Part shown: in pieces, positions 50,880 to 60,131 of the stretch
Layout of the letters: each line of letters starts with the position of its first letter
Position numbering within the stretch: the stretch's first letter is position 1
Source of the DNA: Crotophaga sulcirostris
Taxonomy: Eukaryota; Chordata; Aves; Cuculiformes; Crotophagidae
DNA: 64,000 nucleotides
Assembly: GCA_013397455.1 (NCBI GenBank)
Contig: VYZB01000327.1
Span: 578,433-642,432 of the forward strand
Reading direction: 5' to 3'
Translations under genes and position numbers: made by a program
The notes under the pieces: generated by a model
What the model was told of the DNA's origin: nothing
Database searches by the model: none
What the model saw: the letters and a program-made list of their open reading frames with translations, nothing else

Positions 50880-52503
50880 CCAAGATGATGGGGGACTACA
50901 GCCTTACCTACCAGACTGCCTAACCCCAGGCTCCTACCTCTAGTCATAATCTCCCTGTAGGGAGCTCAAGAAATAGCGGCCACCTGACAGAAAGCTGTGC
51001 TCTCTGTGTCCCTTGTGATATTAGCACCAACTGAGACTGATGCAGCCACCCACAGAGCTTCCAAGGAAACACGCAACCATCCAGGTCTCGAGCTGCAGAG
51101 TGTGCCTGAGGTTTCTGCTTATGTCTGAGAGCAACCATAAGAACACCTGTGAGAGGTGAGCCTAGGTAGAAGAATTGATCTGCTTGATGGATGAGCTTCT
51201 GAAGAAAGTGGACAGGTTGAGGAGTATCCAGGAGTCTGAGAAAGAGGTTGACTAGTGAAAGCATATTCTGTTATCACTAGCCAAGAAACATCAGATAGGC
51301 ATAACACAGAACAAGGTGGATCTCTCTTCACCACTCAGAAGGCAGTGATTTAAGGGATAGATGTGAATGGGAATAAGTCTTTGCTCAGGACAGCAGGAAA
51401 AGCTTCTCCTTATCTACCTGGCCTTCCAGGTGCCCTTACATAACAGATGCAAGACTGTGGAATTGGAATTGTCTTGGGAATCTGGAGAAGTTCCAGTCAA
51501 CTGGAATCTAGCAGATATTATTCCAATTTTCAAGAAGCACAAGAAGGAAGACCCTGCTAATTACAGGAATGTCAGTTTCACTTGAGTGCCAGGTAAAATT
51601 ATGGAGATGATTGTTCTGGGAGTTATTTAAAAATACTTGAAACACATTACAGTCACTGATCAAAGCAGACATAGATTCACAAATGGAAAATCATGCCCTA
51701 TTAACTTAATATATTTTTATGACAAGGTTACCTTCCTAGTCAATGAAGGGAAGTCAGTCGATGTGTGAGTTTTTTACTTATTTTAGCAAAGCTTTTGATA
51801 TTGTATCTTATAGAACCCTTCTGGAAAATAATATCCAGCATATAGCTAAACGCGTAAACACTAAGGTGGTTGAACAGTGGGCTGAAGGGTCAGACTCAAA
51901 GAGAGGCAGCAAATGGTGTAACACTTGGCTGGTGGTCAGTCACTAGTGGTGTTTCCCAGGGCTCAGATTTAGGACTAGTTCTCTTCAATATTTGTATCAA
52001 TGACCTGGGCATATGAGTTGCATGCACACAAAGTAAGTTTAAATTAAGAAGGAGCCATTGATTTCCTCAGGAGTAGAGAGGCCTTACAGAGACATCCTGA
52101 TAGACTAGAGCGCTGGGCAATCACCAACTGTATGAAGTCTAACAAGGAAAAAATGTCAGATTCTGCAGCTGAGATAGTATAATCCTGGATTTACATGCAG
52201 ACTGAAGTACAAGGGAGTGGAGTGCAGCCTTGCTGACCTTTTCTGTTTGATATGTGGTGATAGGATGTGAGGGAATGGCTTAAAGCTGTGTCAGGCACCA
52301 CCACTGAGAGGGTGGTGAAGCACTGGAACAAATTGCTCAGGGAAGTATTGTGGCCCTAAGCCTGCTGGTGTTCAAGAAGCATTTGGACAGTGCTTTTAGA
52401 TACATGTTTTAACTTCTAAGTTGTCCTGTATGGAGCCAGGCATTAGACTCAATGGTCCTTATATATCCCTTCTAACTCAGAATATATTATGATTCTATGA
52501 TAC
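50880..52503 (+). mobile_element. CR1 LINE with ORF1-like 5' part and RT, internally deleted
   Basis: The 5' part (about 50940-51260) matches CR1 5' sequence and ORF1. One plus-strand frame near 51140-51260 reads TCER, then VEELICLMDELLKKVDRLRS, IQESEKEVD, matching the ORF1 coiled-coil/zinc-knuckle region (TC.RC.QVEELL...EEL..EV.RLRSI.E.E.EID). The zinc-knuckle stretch has two stops. From about 51430 the sequence is ORF2: SWESGEVPVNWNLADIIPIF, DPANYRNVSFT, FSKAFDIVSYRTLL (about 51780) and a decayed GVSQGS block. The C-terminal VVKHWN-like block is near 52312. The tail ATATTATGATTCTATGATAC ends at about 52503. The endonuclease and the end of ORF1 are missing, so ORF1 is joined to RT by deletion. 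Most CR1 copies keep no ORF1 at all. Confidence 0.82.
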
Positions 52504-54053
52504 TAGTTAATATTTTTAAAGTCATTATTTCAGCATAAATGCAGGAGTTTAATGCAATTTAAGATGTCCTAGGATATCTAAAATATTTTCACAGAACCGT
52601 CAGATACTGCGTAGGACTTACAGGAGATTTGAACTTTTCTGGAATTGCAGAGGAAAATGGAGTTGAATATTTTAGAGGACATGAACTGTCACTGTGTTTA
52701 GGTAGCTGAATTTAGCTTATAAATTCTCAATGAATATGTGTCTCTCACTAGCCTGTTTGAAAATGAGGATAAGAGTACTTTATTCCCCATGGGATATTTT
52801 AAGAATAAAGAACATCAAAGATAATGAATTGCTCTGATACTATGTAAATGAGGCACTTAAAATGTCTAAACCACCTCATTGTGTAGATATCTGTTGCAAT
52901 ACTCAATTCTGACTAGAAAAGCTGAGTGTAAAGATTAAGACAAAGTGCAAACATAGTAGTAGTACCCTGTGATCAACAAAGTCAAATTTCAAAGCCCATG
53001 AGAACAAATGAATCTGTTAATACTTTCAAGGACTGAATGTGTTCTACATAAGTAGATAGCCCAGCTTTTAAAAAAAATACTGATGTTATTATAAAGTGTG
53101 AGTTTCTCTAAAAGAAAAGAGTATTAAGAGGACATTAATCCTTAGCAGACCTATTAAATAATAAAATGCAAAATAAAATAGGTGAGAAAACTTGTGCAAT
53201 ATCTTTGCACAAACTAAACAACCCAACAAAAAACTACTTCTTTGGTAGTGTTATCCAAGAAAGATTCTTGTAATGAAAAGACTACAGAAATGACAAGTAC
53301 ATTATTGATATTTGAAGAACAGAGAAAACCACAGACTTTCCTTTCCAGTATTTGTCTCTTTCCCTGATTTATATCAAGAGTTTTCTAGTGAACCTATAAA
53401 AGATACTCGCCACTGTAAACATATATGCATAGTAATCACACAATGAGAAAGGAAAAAATAATCAAAAAAAGGAAGATAGGAAATGAAGAAAAACCAGGAA
53501 GTATATATAATTCAGTTAATAGAACACCACTAATATTTGTGGTTCAGATTCAGCCTCCCTAACATAAGTCAATTGTCAAGGCTCTTTATACAATCAATAA
53601 AGAGAGAAAAACATCTCCAGAAAGCAATTTGGATCTTCGATGGGATGGCTCTCTGGAGATTTTTTATTTGTTTCTACTGATTGTAAAGTGACTGTAGAGT
53701 ACTATTCATTTAACACATTTTGATGTTTTTTTAAAAAGATAAATGGAGATTAATTTCACCCAACTTTCCTATGAACAGACTGGAATCAGTTACCAACTCT
53801 CCAGCGGTACCTACAATTATTTACTGTACAGGGAATCCACACAAGTATTTACACTAAACCTCTACTTTTATAATGGAAAAAAGTGAGCCATAAACTGCTG
53901 TAGGACCCGATAGAAATCTGCAGGATTCTTTTAGTTTGAATCAGAAGTGTACTTTTTAAGTTTTCTGATTTTTTCTGAATTAGTCCACATGCCATACTTT
54001 AGTTATATCACAGAATAATTTACAAGTAGGAAAACTATATTTCTTTCAAATAA
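52504..54053. other. AT-rich non-coding stretch
   Basis: No gene or repeat recognised. Confidence 0.45.
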
Positions 54054-54059
54054 AACTAT
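54054..54059. repeat. Target site duplication, left copy
   Basis: AACTAT here is repeated at 54637-54642, flanking the LTR. Six bp is typical of betaretrovirus-like (ERVK-type) integration. Confidence 0.65.
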
Positions 54060-54636
54060 TGTCACAGCTTCACCCCAGCTGGCAACTAAGCATCACACAG
54101 CTGCTTACTCACTCTTTCCCTGACAATGGGATAAGAAGGAGAGAACTGGAAGGGTGAAAGTGAGAAAACTTGTGGGTTGACATAAAAACGGTTTAATAAT
54201 AATAATAGTTATTAATCGTAATGGAAAAGAAAATAACAAGGAGAGAAATAGAACTCAAGAAAGACAAGTGTTGCAAATAAAAGCAATTACTCACCACCAA
54301 CCAACCAATGCCCAACCAGTTCTCAAACGACATCCTCCACTAAGCTCTCCACTAGTTTTATTGCTGAGCGTGACATCATACAGTATGGAATATCCCTTTG
54401 TTCAGTTAGGGTCAGCTTTTATGACTGTATCCCCTCCAAACTGCTTGTGTACCCCTGGTCTATCCACCGGCAGGGTGGCGCGAGGAGCAGAAAATGTCTT
54501 GGTGCTGTGCAAGCAGCGTTCAGCAATAGCTACAACATCCTTGCGTTATCAACACTGTTCACAGCACAACTCCAAAACATAGTCCCTTACCAGCTACTCT
54601 GAAGAAAGTCAATTCTATATCAGTCGAAATTAGCAT
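54060..54636 (-). mobile_element. ERV solo LTR (577 bp)
   Basis: On the plus strand the element starts TGTCACAGCTTCACCCCAGC. It contains GTGACATCATACAGTATGGA and a reverse-complement AATAAA (GTTTTATTG at about 54355-54363), plus an (AAT)n run at about 54197-54211. It ends in a decayed terminus near ATTAGCAT. Read on its own strand, it belongs to the same LTR group as the outer LTR at 45186-46689: both share GATATTCCATAC..TATGA, CTCAGCA.TAAAA and the GCTGGGGT...ACA end. AACTAT flanks both sides (54054-54059 and 54637-54642). No viral genes are attached. The insertion lies 66 bp upstream of the first recognised exon of the TAGAP-like pseudogene, in opposite orientation. Confidence 0.8.
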
Positions 54637-54642
54637 AACTAT
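54637..54642. repeat. Target site duplication, right copy
   Basis: AACTAT matches 54054-54059. One base of the LTR end is uncertain, so the duplication could be counted as 5 bp (ACTAT). Confidence 0.65.
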
Positions 54643-54708
54643 ACAAGAACAAGTGTATCCTATGTCTTCTGGTCTCGAGTGGGCATTTTCCCTCTCATTC
54701 TGTGGCAG

Positions 54709-56755
54709 GAGAGAGCTGAGCCCCTGGGGCCCCTTGTTGCCAAAAAACACCTCTCCCTTGCATTCGAGGAGGACAACACTGAGAGAACCCAGGAGCACTT
54801 GCATGGCACTTCTCCTCTACAACTATTTCCTCTCTTTTCTTTGGGAGTAGGAAGGACCCATAAGAAGAGGAAGGGCCTGCCCTGACCCTTTACACACTGA
54901 GGGAACTCAGCTGCTGCAGAAGCGTCCAGACAGTCGACCTCTGGTGCCAGTGAGGCTCTCTTCGGCTGAATCCTGGCAGCTCTCTGCAGCCAGGACTGCA
55001 CGCTGCCCCAGTCCATCCAGGTAAGCAAGCATGGTCAGGGATTCTCCATTTTGTTGGCTCCTCTGGAGAAGTGGTATTCATAATGGAGGGACCCTGGGTG
55101 GGAGTCAGGGACAAAGCTGGCTACTCCCCACATCACCCATCTGCAGCCACCCCTCCATCCCTCTCCATAGAGAGTCACAGAGCTGTTTGCACTTGCTCTT
55201 GCCCTTGAGGAAGGCAGGTTCACCTGCCAGAGAGCCTGTCTTCAGCCAAGCAACTGTCCTGCTCTGTCACTTCCAGGACCTGCTGGCACTCCTGAGTGAG
55301 CAAGGATCACCCACAGAGGGGATCTTCCAACTTGCAGCCAGCAAGCATGCCTCTTGGGAGCTGACGGAGACCCTCAATGGTGGAGTGGATGCCCACCTCA
55401 AAAGCCAGACTATTCATGTGCTGCCTGTCATCTTGAAGGTGAACCCTGCTGACCCGGAGTACAACAGCTTCCAGGTTTGCTGGTGCTGATGGGTACATGC
55501 AAGAGCAGGAGCCAAAACCCAGCCAACTGCTCGTGAGTCAGAGTGCTGGGTATGATGTCTGTGCTCCTAGCAGCAGTGGTCAAAGCCTCACCTGGAGCCC
55601 TTGGCATTGCAGGATTTCCTCCATAAGATCCCCTCCAAGTTCCTGGAGGAAGAACTCTATGCAGAGTGAATGAGCACCCTGCAGAAGACCAGTAGGCTGA
55701 AGAAGCTGGCAGGACTGAAAGAGTGTGATGTGCTCTGCAGGGACTAGCAGAGGCCAAAGACTTGCCTGTAAAATGAGGGCCTCCTTGAAAAAACATGTTT
55801 TCTGCCAGCCATGTCTTGCTGCTGTGGGGCTGGGTTTCAGGGGAAAGGGGCACAGAAAAGCATATCTCTCTTTGCAGCACCTTCTGCAGACGTTGGGGTT
55901 TGCTCCACAAAGAGTCTTTTAACAGAAGGGCAGGGAGGGAGGTGGTTGTATTTCAGAGACGACAGTCCCTCTGCTGTAGATAAGGTGTAGCCAGGAAGTC
56001 TTCCCTCGGGTAGGCTTGGGTGAAATCAGCCTGGGTGACTAGTGTTACCAACATCTACTCTAAAATTTTGTTTTCCTGTTCTCTTGCTGTTGTCAGAGTT
56101 GCCCAAAAGCCAGCCTTCTCCGGCTCAATCACTTGCTATCCCTGCCTAAAAGCAATAATCAGCAATAATGCCAGCACTAGCAAGATGGCTGCCAGCATTG
56201 TGGCCATCTGCAAGGAACCAAACCTCCTGAGCCCAGTGGAGGACCTCACACTTACCCTGGATGTGACAGGAAAAGTACGTTGTGTTTAGCACCTGGCTAC
56301 AGCCTTCCAGACCCACCTAAGGTTTGCTGTTCAGAGGTACCTCACTGCCTCTTCTGTTGATCAAACACACATGCAGGAGCTGCCAGGAAGAGCAGCCCCA
56401 CAGCTGGAGCCTTCTGCGTACAAGCAAGGATCAGGACAGGGAAAGGCTTTTTGACTCTTTTTCATTGACTAGATGTAAAACAATGGTTTGCTGCATGCAG
56501 GTGACATGGCTGGTGGAGATCTTCATTGAGCATCACAGGGAAATCTTTTGGGAGGGGCTGGCTGGGCTTACTGACACATCAGCCGAGGAGTCACCAGTAC
56601 CAGAGGTGGAAACAGAAGCAGCAAAAGTGTGTCAGTCTCACCAACAGCTTGATGATAAAAGCCTCAAAAGGTCGGACTGCTGCTTCAGGGACAATCAAAG
56701 TCATCCACCAGTCTGTAGTTTTGCAAAAGTGCAGAGTAAAGCTAATGTAGGTTGA
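54709..56755 (+). pseudogene. TAGAP-like: TAGAP-like RhoGAP pseudogene, five exons
   Basis: RhoGAP proteins speed GTP hydrolysis by Rho GTPases; TAGAP acts in activated T cells. Visible exons: (1) 54709-55020 after CATTCTGTGGCAG, with THKKRKGLP, ASEALFG, LAALC and TLPQSIQ, donor GTAAGC; (2) 55277-55438 after CACTTCCAG, with DLLALL, SPTEGIFQLAASK, ELTETLNGGVDAHL and HVLPVILK, donor GTGAAC; (3) 55613 to about 55720, DFLHKIPSKFLEEELYAE then a stop; (4) 56097-56274, ELPK, then in another frame SNNASTSKMAASIVAICKEP and NLLSPVEDL, donor GTACGT; (5) 56501-56755, VTWLVEIFIEHHREIFWEGL and an open C-terminal tail. The order and exon junctions follow the TAGAP RhoGAP domain. Stops lie at 54883, 54898, 54967 and 55667 (the first and last replace expected tryptophans). 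Exon 4 has frameshifts near 56110 and 56145. The arginine finger is Q (55328-55330). Introns are retained, so this is a duplicated gene copy. The upstream first exon was not found. Confidence 0.85.
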
Positions 56756-58987
56756 CAATTGCACTTTGTGTGATGATTCTGCCAGAAATACCTCATCTGA
56801 GCTAAGCAAACCCATCCAAGGTGTCTGTCTTTCAGAGCTAAGGCAGTAATTGGACAAGTTATTACTTCCTGTGGCCCTTGCCACCTCCTAACTTCTACAT
56901 TTCCATTGCAGGTGTCTCCAGGTTGCTCCAGGTAACATGGTAGATTCCCCCGTATGGCCTGAACACCTGAAGACCTTGTTCAGGAAAAGAAGGTAAAATG
57001 ATCTAGCTTTGATTAAAAGAAGAACTGATTCAAGTTCATCGTGGCTTTTCCTCCATAATAATACTGTTGGATGGAAAAGTTCACAGACTCTTCACACGCA
57101 AAGGAAAAACAAGAAAAACAGAAAGAGGAAAGCAAACTGTGAAGAGGGAAGGGATGGTCAATAAGACAAGAAAAGGAGAAAGTCAGAAACACTTTCCCCT
57201 TTCAGAGACAGGCAAGTAGGAAAGCCCAAGCAGGGAGAGAAGAGCAAGAAACCCCAGCATAGACTCCGTTTTCTACCTGAATGCTGCTCTAAGTATAGGA
57301 AATATTTCCATGGTACACAAAGAGAGCCCTAGACAGGAGAAACGCACTTGCCCTTGTTGACAGGAGAAATGTTAACAGCTTTCATTTTGCACTTGTTAAA
57401 GCTACATTTGTGCAAACCTGAGCAGACACGCTGGTAAGGTCGCAAGACTCATAGTTTTTCGCTATTTGATCCACTACCTACATAAAGAGACAAAGTCTTA
57501 CCTTTTTGTTCATGTAAACTGGTAATCCTAACACTGGTTGGTGGGGTCTGCATTCCAAAGTTATCACAAGGATTTGCTCCAGGTAGCTTTAGACACTGAG
57601 ATACTGGTACTTCTTAAAAAACTTATATTTCATCTGAGGTAACTGAGACAAAATAGTAAAAAACAAGAGACAAAAATAATTCTAAAAAAGACAAAACCAT
57701 CTAGGCCCTACACTGAAGAGATCTAACCTGGTGTCTTCAGATTTTTCCTCCTGTGCTGTGCATTAGAGAACAAAGCATCCCAGGACAGCCCAGGACAACT
57801 TAGCACAGTGTTTTGCAGAATGAGAGACTCAGTCCTGGAAGCAGCGCAGTCCCAAGTGGCTCAGATGCTCTGCCAGAAGGAATGTGTTTTACCTGCCAAC
57901 CTGGGTTGCTAGGAAGAGACAATGAAGGATGCTGCTGCTCAGTTTCTGGAAAGGACTGCATTACAACTCCCTGGGGACTCCCTGTCGAGCCCTACTGCCT
58001 GGCAAAGGGACACTGCACATTTCTCTAAGCTTGCATGTCAACATGCAACCCTCTGAGTGTACAACACATGTTGAGAAGGAGCCAAAGCAACACCACAGTT
58101 TTTATCAATAAAGGTTCACTCTTCTGTGCCAGGAATGACTCCTTTCACATTTTACTTCCAAAAGGAGGGAGGACAAGGTCTAGTCTGTTCCTGTCACTGT
58201 GGTTTCACCAGCACTTTCTGACTCTCTTGTTGCAGGTGCCCTGCTTCTCTGGCCAACAGATTTACTCATACACCCATGAGTTGGGGCAATGAAGGACAGC
58301 CCTACACCACCCTCACATCCATCAAATGCACCTGGACAAGGATTTTCATATATCAGTCAAAATATTATGTGTCTACAGCTGTTCTCTTTTTTTTTTTTAC
58401 TTTTTTTTTTCCTATGATTACATCTTTAGGATCCTTTCTGCTTTCCAGTCACAAGACAAAAAACAAGCAAGCAAAAACCTTACCTACAGATATCTCAAAA
58501 GGCTGACTCATACATTGTTCTAGTTCACAGATTTATTCCTACAGAACTCTGACATAAAAAATCTTCATGTCTGGTGAAATTCAGGCATATGTTCATCTGA
58601 GGAATGCTATCACTGCTTATATAGGGATACAGTTTAAACAGCCTTTTTTATTCCATCAGAAATGGATGATAATTGCTCAGTAGTAAGATATTGTAAATGT
58701 AAGATCTATTCACTGTGAATCATATATGGAAAGTATAATATTTACTTGCTGCAAAAAAGTTGGGACAGAAAAGAGATCCAGATGATGATAAAATGGTTTA
58801 TGTAGTTTTCACTACTGAAAATAAAAATTGTACATATAATGGAAATGGCAACATTTAATTTTAACAGGAGGATAGATGCAGCCCTTCTGTTAGCAGCATA
58901 GCTCTGTGAAGCGAAGACTAAGGACAGCCTCACTTGGACTAGACGTGTGAATCTGCAGTGCATAAGTATGTAGGGCAACAAAAAGGA
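56756..58987. other. GC-richer flank downstream of the pseudogene
   Basis: A third-frame stretch at about 56771-56850 (DDSARNTSSELSKPIQGV) may be a frameshifted continuation of the last TAGAP-like exon. An AATAAA at 58107-58112 is followed by a short TTCACTCTTCTGTGCC stretch and could be the old poly(A) signal. The piece from 57050 to 57260 is purine-rich. No other exon could be assigned, and the frames at 57813-58523 show no family motif. Confidence 0.35.
58107..58112 (+). promoter_or_regulatory. Candidate poly(A) signal of the TAGAP-like copy
   Basis: AATAAA lies about 1.35 kb after the last recognised coding exon, on the same strand and inside the GC-richer block. The link to the pseudogene is inference only. 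Confidence 0.2.
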
Positions 58988-59205
58988 TGTATTGGGTTTA
59001 GGTGACAAAGTTTTGGTAGCAGCAGGGCTGCAGGGGTGGTTTCTGCAAGAAGATGCCTGAAGTTTCCCCCATGTCTAACAGAAACAGTTCCAGTTAGCTT
59101 CAAGGTGGACCCACTGCTAGCCAAAGCTGAGCCTACCAGTGATGTTGGTAGCACCTCTGTGATAACACAGTTAAGAAAGGGTAAAAAATGCTATTCACCA
59201 GCACT
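58988..59205 (+). mobile_element. 5' fragment of an avian-type ERV LTR
   Basis: The sequence starts TGTATTGGGTTTAGGTGACA, then AGTTTTGGTAGCAGCAGGGC, TTTCTGCAAGAAGATGCCTG, and GGTAGCACCTCTGTGATAAC. This is the ordered 5' part of an LTR I associate with songbird endogenous retroviruses. Similarity fades after about 59205, so the 3' part is missing or too diverged. It starts with TG at the expected terminus. Family recall was not checked against a database. Confidence 0.65.
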
Positions 59206-59709
59206 TAAAAAGCCAGAACACTGCACTGTCTTTCCTCTCTTCCCTACTGTGTTTCTGATGTGAGGGGATGCTATAGGTGAAGTATTTGACAAGCTATGAT
59301 CCTACAACACAGAAATTTCCTTAAAATAGATCATTTCCAAGATGTAGCACTTTCTATCAAGAAATTAAGTGTGGGCATAGCCTCAGAAGTTCTATCCTTT
59401 TGTTAGATTTCACAGCCACCACTGAGTGAATAAATTGCTCCAGGAAAACACAAAGCCAGACAGACACACAACACAGACAGTATGATTAAGTTAGTTAATA
59501 TTCAGTAGAAAGAAGAATAAAAACAATATTCAGGCAAGACATTAAAGAAAGAAAACTTCTATTCTATGCACAGTTACATTAATTACATGAACAACATTAG
59601 TTCTTTCTTCTTAAATACGTTACAGTCTAGACAATCATGGTTTTGTTGTTAAAAATTATAAGAAGAATTTGGTTCAATTGAATTTGGGAGAACCACGGGG
59701 TTTTTTAAT
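59206..59709. other. Non-coding stretch
   Basis: No gene or repeat recognised. Confidence 0.45.
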
Positions 59710-60131
59710 AAAATTATATAGGTCAGAAAAGATTTTTAAGATCATTGAGTCCAACCATAAACCTAACATTGCCAAGTCCACCATGAAATCACGTCCCTAA
59801 ACACCATGTCAAAATATCAAGATATTTTATATCTTTTAATTGTCTCCAGGTATGGTTATTCAACCCCTTCCCTGGGCAGCCTGTTCCAGTGCTTGATAAC
59901 ACTTTCAGTGAAGAAGTTTTTCCTAAAATATAATCTAAACCTCTTCTGGCCCAACTTGAGGTCATTTCCTCTTCTCCTATCGCTTGTTGCTTGGGAAATG
60001 AGACTAACATCCATCTAGCTGCACCCTCCTTTCAGGTAGTTTTACAGAGTAATAAGGTCTCCCCTCAGCCTCCTTTTCTCCATACCAAAAACGCCAGTTC
60101 ACTCAGCTGCTTCTCATAAGGCTTGTTCTGC
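59710..60131 (-). mobile_element. CR1 LINE 3' end
   Basis: The tail is at about 59710-59735 (decayed), then AAGATCATTGAGTCCAACCA and ACATTGCCAAGTCCACCATG. ACCCCTTCCCTGGGCAGCCT, GTTCCAGTGCTTGATAACAC and AGTAATAAGGTCTCCCCTCA follow, the reverse complement of the CR1 ORF2 C-terminus and 3' end. On the minus strand [20 protein letters not shown] is a decayed form of the ORF2 end. It is 5'-truncated at about 60131. Confidence 0.9.

Noticed and set aside
54060..54636. A full provirus next to the LTR.
   Set aside because: Neither flank shows a primer-binding site, polypurine tract or gag/pol/env-like frames, and the 6-bp duplication closes directly around the single LTR.
55031..55910. Overlapping open frames on both strands in the GC-rich block (152 and 160 codons).
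   Set aside because: GC-rich DNA has few stops. The plus frame runs through an intron of the TAGAP-like copy, and only 55277-55438 of it shows RhoGAP motifs. The minus frames show none.
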